Below, one piece after another: positions 42,168 to 52,073 of a DNA stretch of 64,000 bases (positions are counted from its first letter, which is position 1; every line of letters starts with the position of its first letter). A model generated the notes under the pieces. That model had not been told where the DNA came from. It worked only from the letters and a program-made list of their open reading frames with translations, and did no database searches. Made by a program: the position numbers and the translations under genes. Origin of the DNA: Tetracladium setigerum (taxonomy: Eukaryota; Ascomycota; Leotiomycetes; Helotiales); the NCBI GenBank assembly GCA_031472005.1, contig PZJY01000002.1:2108001-2172000 (forward strand). The letters are read 5' to 3'.

Positions 42168-43588
42168 TCAACACGCCCACTGCCACTCTATCATGCCAGA
42201 AATGCCCTGCCCCTCCACCTCCACATGCCTAAACCCACTCGCCCTCCCACCTGGTCCCTTCTCCTTAGCAAGTTTCCCTGCCCACGCCCTATACCTCCCC
42301 ACGCCCACAAAAACATCATCGTTGCCAAACAAGGCCAACGAAGGATTTTCATAAAGTTTAGAATGAGACTCTGTTTCACGAGAACGTGTGTGAGACCACA
42401 TTGTCGCTAGCGTGCCGAGGAAATTTATTGGTGGGGAGACGAGGAGATAGGCTACTTGTGTGCCGGTCAGGATGTGTGGGATCGGCGGGGTAGGACTGGA
42501 GGTGGTGGGTGTGAGAATTTCGATTGAGGATGATGCCGAATGTGAGGCTGGTGGCGTGTGTGCCTGGTGAGTGCTCTTTACAGAGGATATGGACCCTTGG
42601 CTATCCTGTCTACGCGGAGAGACAGGAGTGCGATGTTGTGATCTAGCTATAGAACGTACGCGATCTATACTTTTACGTACACGTTCTGGTGTATCTGCTA
42701 GATTGAAGGAGGTTCTTGCTCGGTGCGAATCATGGCTTGCGCGTCGGATGTCTTCATCTCCTCCAACACGCACGCTTCCCCCATTGCGAGTTTTGGGATT
42801 GTCGATTAGATTGCGGCCTCGCTTTAGGTGGGCCGTTTGCAGTAGTTGGGTGGCGAGATTGGCGATGGCGGTTGTTTGCTCTGTAGCAAGGTGAAGGGCT
42901 CGCAGACGAATGGAGGCGTGGGCTGAGAGGGGGTAGGGTTTTGGAAGGGCGTAAAAAGTGCGGGGAGGCAGGAGGGGAGAAAGGTTGTTATGAGGGCGCC
43001 GTAGGAGTAGCCTGACAGAAGTAGGGTCTCGATTCCTTTGGTATTGAACGAGGACCCTTGAGAGGCAGGGGAGGTGAAGGGATCTTCCGAGTCTCGTAAA
43101 TGTGGAGGAGGCAGAATCTGTGAAGGGACGGGGCTGAGATCTCGACTAGAGTAGAGGGGTTTTGGCGCGGAGAGGTGGTGGATGTAGAATATCATGAAGG
43201 CAATGAAGGAGATGTAGTCATTTTGCTCAGACTTGGACTGCCATGTTGTTCGTCCTTTTGAAGATCCTGCTCCGCTGTTTAACGGGCACAATCAGTCTTC
43301 ATTTCCTCCCAGAATTATATTGCTCATGAGTACATACCGAAAGTTGAAAGTTCCGACCACGAAGCCCTCCTTCAAGATGGTCGAAGCTAGAACCTCCACA
43401 ACTGGATCATCATAACAGCCTCCTAGCGGCGCATATGGATGTGCTATGATAGCAGCGCGTTTCCTCCATCCCGTAAGCTGCGAGGGAGAAGTCGGGGCAA
43501 GGCAGGCTGGGTGGTAGATTCTGCATTCGATTGGGAGGTCGTCTTGGATTGATGGAATCGTGAAGGTCAAGGTGGGGGATGGTAGCAT
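42168..43588 (-). CDS. alpha/beta hydrolase, uncharacterised (YDL057W-like)
   Basis: Exons 43588-43338 and 43274-42168. ATG CTA CCA start; intron GTATGT...AACAG. The N-terminal half shows AAIIAHPYAPLGGCYDDPVV, a strand-turn typical of the COG2945-like alpha/beta hydrolases, GFVVGTFNFRGAGSSKG (oxyanion region), and the nucleophile elbow LLLSGYSYGALITT (GxSxG). The second half contains a disordered insert (TPERVRKSIDRVRSIARSQH) and later VAYLLVSPPINFLGTLATMW and ALFGNDDVFVG, whose Asp/Asp could supply the acid of the triad; a final His near FRHVEVEGQG may complete it. The frame breaks at 42974-42982 (GGGG/AAA runs); one extra base joins LITTF to LLPPRTFYALPKPYPLS, giving 1359 nt (452 aa). Substrate unknown. 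Confidence 0.8.
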
Positions 43589-44617
43589 GGTGATGATGGC
43601 GGGCGATTGAGAGCCCTGGAACTTGATACTCTCATCTGGGGAGAGAAATTGTCGATTTCATGGCAAGTTGGTTTGCTTTGCTGTATATGAGTTGTTTGTG
43701 GGAGCTTGCGGAGAGAAGGCGTCGGAACAGGATGGCTTGTGACGATGTCTCGGCCTTGGTGATCCTCCGGACACCCTTGCTCTTGGGGGTGGAGATCGTC
43801 ATCATAAACGCTATTTTCCTACTATTTTCTCCCTCATTTTCTTCCTACTAATATCTGTGCAAGTGTAAGCTTTAATCTCTATCAAATAGTCTGGAATTAT
43901 TTCCAAGTCGCGTTTGTGTTTTGCTGTTCATGAACTGCCTGCCTCTTTGCTGACCGCCATCAGCAAGGCGAATCGAGGCAGAGGCGGTCATTTTTCTTAT
44001 GGTTGGACATCCGAAATTCCCTTCTCCTACTCCGCCCACTCCGGCTTGTTCAATAATGAAGGGTAAAGGCTTTCAGCAGCTGTTCTGTTCATTCACTTTT
44101 GTCTAGAGGACCGAGGACTTCTCGTCACTCGAATCCCAGTGAGTATCAAGATGACGTGGAGGACATCATGAGATCAAAAAATTGCACCTCGTTGTAAATA
44201 TTCTCAAGTTTGCCTTTACATTCAGATGAAACCAAGTCAAATCAATTCCTAAGAAATGAATCCTTACATCTTATTTATGCTTGTTACCGAGAGCAAAACG
44301 AGGAAGGCCTACTAGTATGACTGCCCTTCAATAAGAGCTCCTGATATCTGGATTTCTCTTCACTGTTTGTTGCGCATTTCAACCAAACTAGAAGCCTCTC
44401 CATCTATCTCTCTTTTTAACAGCTACGGAAGCTAGCGAGTGATTCTACATTAGAGAAACACCAGTCTCTTGTTGAATATCTCTTCTTGAGGAAGACCGCT
44501 GGTTTTAAGTACATTGCTGAACAAGGGGCCAAGAACAAGTGTAATTTTTCTTGATATAATGCCGGAAATGGAGTCCCATCAGTTTCTCCAGATCACCCAT
44601 TCCTGTTCAACATTCAT
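43589..44617. other. intergenic with an imperfect inverted repeat
   Basis: Promoter of the hydrolase gene and 3' flank of the dehydrogenase. The only structure I noticed is the TGACCGCC...GGCGGTCA pair at 43951-43990. No gene. Confidence 0.45.
43951..43990. repeat. inverted repeat TGACCGCC/GGCGGTCA
   Basis: Perfect 8-bp arms 24 nt apart, with a second nested stem (GCTG/CAGC) inside the left arm and a further CTGCCTGCCTC/GAGGCAGA pairing around it. It could be a regulator-binding or cruciform-prone site about 360 nt upstream of the hydrolase ATG. Function is not shown. Confidence 0.4.
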
Positions 44618-45962
44618 TCAAAATACAATCTGCCCACCATCTACTACAATATCAGTTCCTACCGGCCCATAAGTTAGCCAGCAACTTACTCCACACCGCA
44701 AGAAGGGAAGTAAATACCAGTCATATAACTGCCCGCACTACTCGAAAGCATCACCATCGCCCCGGTCAGCTCATCAGGCATTCCCATTCTGCCCTGTTCT
44801 CACAAAGAAATCATTAGCTATATTCTCCCCATCTCATACTACCCTACTCTTCTTTCCTCCTAAACTACCTTCCGTGTCCTTCTCAAACAAACTAGAAGTT
44901 GAAAAAGGTCAAACAAACCATCGGACACCTATCCCTCCAAATTCTCCTTCCAACCTCAATTCCATCCCCCTCATTCAGAACCGTGTCCATATACCCCGGG
45001 CTAACACTATTAACCCTAATACCATACCTCGCCCACTCCGCCGCCAAGCTATTCTTCATCGCTAGCAACCCTGTCTTGCTCACATTATATCCCACCTGAG
45101 GTTGGGGGTAGTTAACTCTGTGAGCGGATATAGACGCTATAAAGATAATACTACCTCCACCCTCTCCTCTTCCTAAGCCCGTACTACCCTCCAAGCTGCT
45201 GCTGGTATTCGTAGTAGCTCCAGTGGTAGTGGCGGGGTTTTGCAATTGTTCCTGTGCCAAAACAAACTGCCTCGCAAACGCCTGCGCACAAATAAAAGAA
45301 CCAGTCGTATTCACATCCACAGTCCTGCGAAAAGAGGTCACATCCATCTCAAGCGCAGGTTTACAATCCACGATGCCCGCGAAACAAAGCAGATGGTTCA
45401 CCGTGCCGAAGAGAGAGACAATTTCGGAGAATGCGGTCGTCACAGCCGTTGAATCAGTGATGTCGACAGCCATGGTTCTGATTTTACTGGTCGGGAAGAT
45501 GGATTGGAGTTTTTGGAGTGCGGATTGGGAAGAGGGGGTTTGGAGGGAGGATGGTAGGTCGAGGAGGATGAGGGTGCTGAGACCGTGTTCGAGGAGGGCG
45601 TGGGATGTGTGGAGGGCGAGGGTACCAGTGCCGCCGGTGATTCTATTGATTCGTTATTTGTTATTAATTGAGGTAGTCAACACAGATGTAATGTACAGGG
45701 TAAGTAGTTTGGAGAGTTGAAAGAACAGTAAAAGAGGTAGATAAGATGTGTGGAGATGTGATTACACAGCATTTCCATGAACTTCAAAACGCAATTTTGC
45801 TCTTTCTGAAGTAGAGATAGCGGAATCTAAAGGTTTTGGAGGAGCGGTATAGGATGTTTCCGAGCCGTTGCTGAGGATCATTTGAGGGAGTATGCGGGAG
45901 GTGAGTGCTTCTCGAGCACTGAAGGTTGAGGCTGAATGGTCTGGTTTGTTTGATTGTGACAT
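44618..45962 (-). CDS. short-chain dehydrogenase/reductase
   Basis: Exons 45962-45766, 45642-44919, 44793-44718 and 44658-44618 sum to 1038 nt (345 aa), all in phase. Classical SDR features: cofactor loop AVITGGTGTLALHTSHALLE, FAGI (equivalent of NNAG), the catalytic Ser in IIFIASISAH, catalytic YNVSK (Tyr-x-x-x-Lys), the post-catalytic RVNSVSPGYMDT, and the C-terminal YMTGTDIVVDGGQIVF. The layout, with about 65 residues before the Rossmann loop, resembles fungal sorbose/xylulose-type reductases; NADP(H) use is not certain, since the residues that decide it are not diagnostic here. A Ser/Thr-rich loop (TTTGATTNTSSS) sits between strands 4 and 5. Likely cytosolic. No frame damage. Confidence 0.92.
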
Positions 45963-46389
45963 TGTTATGTTGTTTTTCCTTCAGTTGATCCGTGAGGTTC
46001 ACAATAGGTAATGTATATGGATATAATTAGAGTGAGAATCACTCGGCCATAAATCCTGTGCTGAAGTTGGGAGTAAAGTGTTTGAAGGGGAAAGAGGGGT
46101 TGTTTCTTCGACGATGTCAGATCAAGTTACACCGCCAAGATCGTTGCTTAACTCTGCTTGACGAATACAAGACCTTCCATCAAGTATACTTGCAAAGATA
46201 ATATGACCAAGTGCGTTCTTTATTGCAACATAATGCTGGAGGAGAGGTCTCAAAGTAGGATAATCGGAGTGGAAATTCTCGTGTACGTTGGTTATACTGT
46301 AGAGTGGCAACACATATTTTGCTTAACAAATATCCTCCAACGCCTCTTAAACCCACGCACACTTTTCTCTTTCTACCTTGAGTATTAAT
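45963..46389. other. intergenic, nothing recognised
   Basis: About 430 nt holding the dehydrogenase promoter and the 3' flank of the F-box gene. Nothing specific seen. Confidence 0.45.
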
Positions 46390-48642
46390 TTATTCATCAT
46401 CATCATCACTATCATCATGGGTCTCCTTTTCAAAGGCCTCTGCATCATGCTCCCTACAAAACTTCAGCACCCACTTCTGCCATCTTTTCCAATGAGCCTC
46501 CTCCACCTTCACGCGGTTATCAACTATTCTGTCCCAGGCATATCCGCCTAGGCAATAACATTGTCCTATGTGAGATATTCTACGCGAGTGCTTGTCGTTC
46601 TGGAGATTGGTGTTGTTGGCTGATGATCCGGGTGCCTGGGGCGGTGAGATGGAGTTTTTCGTCGGTGAGTCGGATAATGGTGGTGGTTGAATAGCGTTGT
46701 TGATTGGAAATCTGAATTCATCGTTAGTGGAAGATTATTGTACTCTTGGGTTGTGTAATAAAGCGCATGTTGGGACATACCCATTGTGGTTTTCATGTCC
46801 CAGCACGCTACCCTCAGCATCACTTCCCTCTCCTTCATCGTCATCATCGTTTGTCTCGGTATCATCTCCTTGCTCATCGCCACCATCTTCATCCTCCTCA
46901 ACAACGTCACTCTCTGTCTCCTCCGTATCCTCGTCTCCACTCCCTGTCCAACCATCTTCACTCCTCCGGTCGTCATCATCTCCACTTCCCGTAAAGTCGT
47001 CCGGGTCACTATCCGACTCCGAATCAGCCGGTCCATGTGTCAAAGCCAAATGATGCATCCCTCCAAGCTGGGGGTCATCATTCGGATAGCTCACTCCACG
47101 CAGACTAATCCAGCTCAGCGTCAAATTCAACCTGATCGCCTTCAACACACTAGCCCACGATCCCTTTCTCAAACAAATATATCTCAGGCGTAAATACTTG
47201 ATATGTTTATATCTAATTAACAGATCAATCAATTCGGAAGCCTCAAGTTCCCATTGATGTAATCCTAGGTAGCATAATTTATCCATCCTAACATCGTGGA
47301 AAATGGTATTGATAGGGACGGATACCAGACGGCGGAAGCCGACGTGTAGATTTTCAAGGGCTTGGGCTTCGGTGAAGAATAGCTTGAATCCAGGAGATAG
47401 CTCAAGGACTTTCTGGTCCAGATTCCACCGGTTATCAAATTCTAGCTCCAGACTCTTAAGTCGCCTTGCAATTTCTGAAATGACGGTACTTGATGCTGGT
47501 GTCAAAGATAGAGGAGTCGTCGGGTCGACGAAGCGACTCGAGAGCCGCTGGAAATTTTTGGGGTTGGAAAGTATCAGTGCCTCCGTCAGGGTCTTTGCAG
47601 AATGCTCACATGCATTGTTCCATTCAGCGTTGAGCTCCTCTCTTCGAGGATGTTGCTCGAGAAGTTTGGCCCAACCGGCATCCACAGTATCTACAACCTT
47701 CATAAAGCGAATTTGTTCGAGATTTTTGAATGCTGTTAAGGCGGAGAAAAGGGATTGGAAGTCGATTCTTTGCGACCTGATTCGTTTCTGTTCTTGAGCT
47801 TTCGATATGGTTTGAAGAATGACCTTTTCAGTATCTTCTATCCGAGTGAGGCGATTGTTAAGGTAGAATACGGTTGGTCTTTGCTGATTTGGTGGGAGAC
47901 TTCGCTGTTCTCTTATATTGTTTTGAAGTCTTTCCCGGGCGGCCGCTTTTTCTTGAGATAGTTCCTCGAAGATGTTGTCTTCTGTGACGTTCTTTAGCTC
48001 ATATCCTCTAATGGCAAAACTGATTTTCTAACCAGGTGAATAGAAGCGAGAAACCATGTAGGAGAATTGTTTGACAATCTTTGCAAGGTGAGGGTGCTCG
48101 GCCACAAACCGAAGTCTCTTGAAGCCATCTTCAGAAAAGCGAATCCACACACGAGTGAACTGGCAACGTAGAGCTCGTTCGGCAAAGCTACGGCATACGA
48201 GCCTCTGCATGTCGAGTTAGCTTTTGAGGGGGTATATCAATATGAAATCATACATAATTAGCGGTTTGGTTGGAATCTTCCGGGAGGGTAGATGGACAGC
48301 GAAAGATTCCACACTCAATGATGCTTTTTTCTCTGTGGGCATCAGCCTGCCATCCGTGTTGGTGTGGACTAGGTATCCCAGGATTATCTCATGGATCTCA
48401 GTGGGTAGGCTGAGCATGAAAGAGTCGAATCGACGTTTGTACGTGCGGTTGGATCGTCGGTTGACGAGTCTGAAAGAAAGCACATCTCGATAACTCTTGG
48501 GGGTCAGCAGTTCGGAGAGGTGTTCTGGGCTTAGGGCCCTCTTTGAGAGAAATCTGTCGTCCAAAGGATCTAACAAGTGGAATAAAATAAGATCGAAATG
48601 TTTGTCCAAAAGCTGGGAGAAAAGGTCTGCTCCAGTCGCCAT
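46390..48642 (-). CDS. F-box-like protein with acidic tail
   Basis: ATG at 48642; stop TAA at 46390-46392. The start encodes SYRDVLSFRLVNRRSN and SFMLSLPTEIHEIILGYLV, an F-box-like helix set that would bind Skp1. Then come RLVCRSFAERALRCQFTRVW and AEHPHLAKIVKQFSYMVSR, a pattern common in ascomycete F-box families. A long helical stretch and leucine-rich strands (KHIKYLRLRYICLRKG, LTLSWISLRGVSYPNDDPQL) follow, then a strongly acidic segment rich in Asp, Glu and Ser (about 70 residues). The last intron is clear (GTATGT...TTCAG), leading to HWKRWQKWVLKFCREHDAEA and a DDSDDDDE end. The 5' introns are unclear: an in-frame TAG follows MVSRFYSPG, bypassed only by a 57-nt intron or a sequence fault. 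Substrate-receptor role in an SCF ubiquitin ligase is inferred. Confidence 0.65.
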
Positions 48643-50433
48643 GGTTCTATAATTCCAAATCTGACAATGGATGATGTCTGTGGCGCACTGTTGTTAGCAT
48701 TGCGTCCTGTCACTGGGAGAGGGTAGTTACCATGGATCCTCTATGTTATTGGAATGGGGAAGACTGTGCACCGGCACTCGACGTTGGCAAAAGGAGGCAG
48801 TAAGTTGCAGTAGCAAGACCTAGGAAACGGATCAGCAGTTAAAAAGATTGCCAGCACACACCGCAAAAGCTAGGACTTGCTGGGTATATCTTTCAACTGA
48901 CGTGGTTATGCGTCCAGCATACGGGAGGGGACTGTGGTGGTTCTACAAGGCTGCGGGAGGAGCAAAACGAAGCTCTCCATTCGTCCATCTGCAGCGACCG
49001 GGTTTGCTCCCTTGTTGGGGACGGAATGATTGGGCGTACCCAGCCCATGGCTTACCGTTGTATCGGTGCACTTTCGGTCATGTGATGCCTTGCATACACA
49101 CCTTTTCCCCCTCTAAAAGCCGTCCGGATCAAGGAGTGGGTGAGTTCTATTCGACAGCGAGACACGCGCAGGGTTGGGCAACGGGGGCAGCATGCATTTC
49201 AACAGCAAATGAAGACCGCGGAACTTGGTCAGGGTGGTGTCCGCCGTGTGTGGTCATGGTGGTCACTACTGCGGATGTGGTGCGTGAGAGTGAGTGAGTG
49301 TGTGAGAGAGAGAGTGTGTGGGTGGCATGCAACAGACGACAGATATAGGTCCAGATATATCAGCCTGCAGAGCAGGAAGCGAGACCGCAGCACCCATGGA
49401 CGAACATGAAAAGGAAAAGGAAAGGAAAAAGGAAAAGGAAAAAACCAGAGCAGCTTTTGCGTGATCAGCAATATAAATTTAATAATGTAAATGTACCAAA
49501 ATGGTCCTCGCCCGGAGGCAAGAGACGGCAGCAGCCGCTGGTCAAACTTTGGCGCGATTCAATTATTGTTGCACCCACCAACTCCAGATCTCCCGGAGAT
49601 CCTTCAGCTGAGTGGTCGGTGATGTGTTGAAATGTTGAATCGTGGGCGCTTAAAATCTGTGGCCCCCGCATCGCGTCTTGCAGTTTCAGAAATCACCTGC
49701 AGCAATTCTGCCGAGCGGAACCGGTGCATTTCTTCGACACGCTTTTTCCAGGGCCGCCATCACCACACAATTGCATCCATACTCAACCCACCCTTGGAAT
49801 AGTGGAACATTCTGCTGGCTCGTTGTGTGTGAGCAAGCAGCTGAACCCTAATTTGTCCAGGATAAGCGTGACCGGGGCGGGCCGAGACCGAACCGCTGCC
49901 TGCGCTAATCCCCACCTCTTGCGCAGATATAGGATTCACACAAGCCTGCCGTTGCTCATTCCTCGCTCGAAAACAGGTCACGGAATCAGTTTACCCGCAG
50001 CACACACTATCTTTTGGGATAGATGGCGTGCATTATCGATGCTATGCACATCACACAATATTGTGATTGATGTGGTAAGCATGTCGGAGATCACGCAGAG
50101 TGATCACGGCCCGGGTGGGGGAGCGACTTCTACACGACCCAAAAGCAATACGAGTAATTTCGCGGTACTTTACCAACAAGTCTTTCGTCTAGACCGAGGT
50201 GGAAGAGTTGAAGCATGTTGGTTCTGTCTCTTCCCTACATGTACATATTGGTAACGAGTCCAGCGAGGCAGCCACAAACCTCGATTAACACGAGGCCAAG
50301 AACCTGTACGTACGTTATATTTTCGTTAAAAAACAGTAGCCCTTTTCCCGTAGAATCCTAGCAAAACGGCGCAGCAATCTGCAACGCCGCAGTGGGATGC
50401 AGGTCAAAAGAAACGCTGCCAGGGTATTCGAAC
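48643..50433. other. 1.8-kb intergenic region with microsatellites
   Basis: Upstream of the F-box gene and downstream of the PPAT gene. Contains a GT/GA microsatellite (about 49282-49322) and an AAAGG-type run (49406-49446). No gene supported. Confidence 0.45.
49282..49446. repeat. GT/GA and AAAGG microsatellites
   Basis: A GTGAGAGTGAGTGAGTG run passing into GAGAGAGAGAGTGTGTG, then after about 80 nt an (A)nGG run of repeated AAAGG/AAAAGG. Simple sequence, likely length-variable. Confidence 0.75.
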
Positions 50434-51654
50434 TCAAAGAGAAGAAGTTCGAGCATTTTCAGCCATGCGTTTTCGGATTGCCGAACTGCTTATCTTCGAA
50501 GCGAAGTCTCCAGTCTGACTCGGGCTACGGTCAAGGTCCTGTGCATCAAGAACATCGATTTCAAACACCTCCAAGGTATCCCAACCCTTCTCGGACCGCT
50601 TGTCGTTGACAGCCTGGCCGCCCGATCTGGTTTCTCCAGAGACCACCAACGCAGTGATGTCTGGTTCGGTGATGGTTGGTCCAAAAGGATCCTGAATCTC
50701 ATAACACTCGATGGTAAACCCGTAACCTCGTAGTTCAGTATGAATAGCTTTGCCATTTGGAACTGGGAAGTCAGTTGAGGTAATGTGGACCGATTCCCCA
50801 ACACTAGCTTTTGTGAAGAGAAGAATAGAGAGAAGAAAGTTGACCACATCGTCCTGGCGCTGTTTCCAGCTTCCCAGGAATTGAGAGTACTTTTTGTTCT
50901 TCAGTAGCTCGTCTCCAGTGATGCCTATAATGAGCCGTCGAGGAAGGGGCGACGGCTGAAGAAGCAGAGCAGTGGCGGTGAGCAGTAACTTGTGCCCGGC
51001 ATGGATGTGATCAAAGGTGCCGCCAACAGCGACTACATGATGCCTTTTGCCTGATCGTGATACTGACTCAATGCGGCTCGAGGCTTGATGGACCATGGAT
51101 GTGCCACCACTGACCGATTGCATCTGGCCTTGGAATGGAGGGCGCGTCTGGTTTGCAGAGTTGACAAAGTTTGCCAGTATTCCCTGACCCTTCTCGCCGT
51201 CCACAGAGAAGATGAAGTTCCAGCATCGTCGCGTCGAAGCGAGTGAAGAAAGTTTGATAATGGGACCAATAGCCTCTAGCCCTGACTTCCTGCTTCCATG
51301 GACCATCGAAGTATGCTCCTCTTTCTCGTCTAGCAAGATCACCCGGGCATCAATTGAGCCAGGTGTGTCTGATTCCACGTCAACTTCCAACTTTACACAA
51401 ACAACACAGAAAAGGCTGTAAAGTTGAGCGAGTAGATGCTGCACTTCGTCGTAAATCTCAGATCTGGGCTCGTTTAGATATCCTTGGATGCCGGGACAGG
51501 ACAAGACAATGAGTAGCTCGGTGCTGGTAGGAAGTGTTTTGAGCTTGGAGATGACGGCCACTATGGTTGGTCGGTAGGCGGCAGAGAAGGCCTCAGGCGT
51601 GGCGGGAGAAGGAGGTGGCGGGAGAAGTAGAAGAGATGGTGGTGAGGATGACAT
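50434..51654 (-). CDS. cab4: phosphopantetheine adenylyltransferase (PPAT)
   Basis: ATG at 51654 (the upstream extension opens on TTG), stop at 50434, 406 aa, no intron. It transfers AMP from ATP to 4'-phosphopantetheine to give dephospho-CoA, the penultimate step of coenzyme A synthesis. The C-terminal nucleotidyltransferase domain begins near residue 205 with HHVVAVGGTFDHIHAGHKLL, carrying the TFDxxHxGH signature. RRLIIGITGDELLKNKKY follows, and near the end comes KISSSAIRKRMAEN, the ISSSxIR nucleotide-binding motif. The first 200 residues are a fungal N-terminal extension with no catalytic motif. Fungal PPATs are usually separate from dephospho-CoA kinase, as here. Cytosolic housekeeping enzyme. 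Confidence 0.95.
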   Translation of the reverse strand: MSSSPPSLLLLPPPPSPATPEAFSAAYRPTIVAVISKLKTLPTSTELLIVLSCPGIQGYLNEPRSEIYDEVQHLLAQLYSLFCVVCVKLEVDVESDTPGSIDARVILLDEKEEHTSMVHGSRKSGLEAIGPIIKLSSLASTRRCWNFIFSVDGEKGQGILANFVNSANQTRPPFQGQMQSVSGGTSMVHQASSRIESVSRSGKRHHVVAVGGTFDHIHAGHKLLLTATALLLQPSPLPRRLIIGITGDELLKNKKYSQFLGSWKQRQDDVVNFLLSILLFTKASVGESVHITSTDFPVPNGKAIHTELRGYGFTIECYEIQDPFGPTITEPDITALVVSGETRSGGQAVNDKRSEKGWDTLEVFEIDVLDAQDLDRSPSQTGDFASKISSSAIRKRMAENARTSSL

Positions 51655-52073
51655 GATGGCAGGTGGGATTGTGGGATCGTGGGATCTTGGGATCGTGAGA
51701 TCGTGGGATTGAATGGTTTGAAGTGTTTGGAGGGATAGAAAAGACTCCTCTACCTGCAACTGGCAGGTTTTGGAGGGAAGTGTATGAGGTGCCTTGGCGC
51801 TGGTCAGAGATAAAGAACGGGGATCTGAGTAGAGAATGAGATGAGATGAGATGGGATCAGATGGGATGAGATGCCCAAAGTGAAGATATACTTTGATCGA
51901 GAGACGGAGAGAGACGCCTTGTTTGTTAGTGTACCATCACCGTCACTCCCGCTCCTGCACAAAGCTTGGCATCAGAAGCTAGCGTGTCGGCGCTTTCTTG
52001 CACATCAAATCCGCGCTCCGTCCTGACTGGTTACTTTTGTTCCCCCTACGTCCAACTCCACAAGCAATCTCTC
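51655..52073. promoter_or_regulatory. divergent promoter of PPAT and WD40 genes
   Basis: About 420 nt between two divergent ATGs. GTGGGATCGTGGGATC repeats at 51667-51710 and GAGATGAGATGGGATCAGAT repeats at 51836-51872 are the visible structure. Exact boundary on the right depends on the WD40 start (52074 or 52140). Confidence 0.45.
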
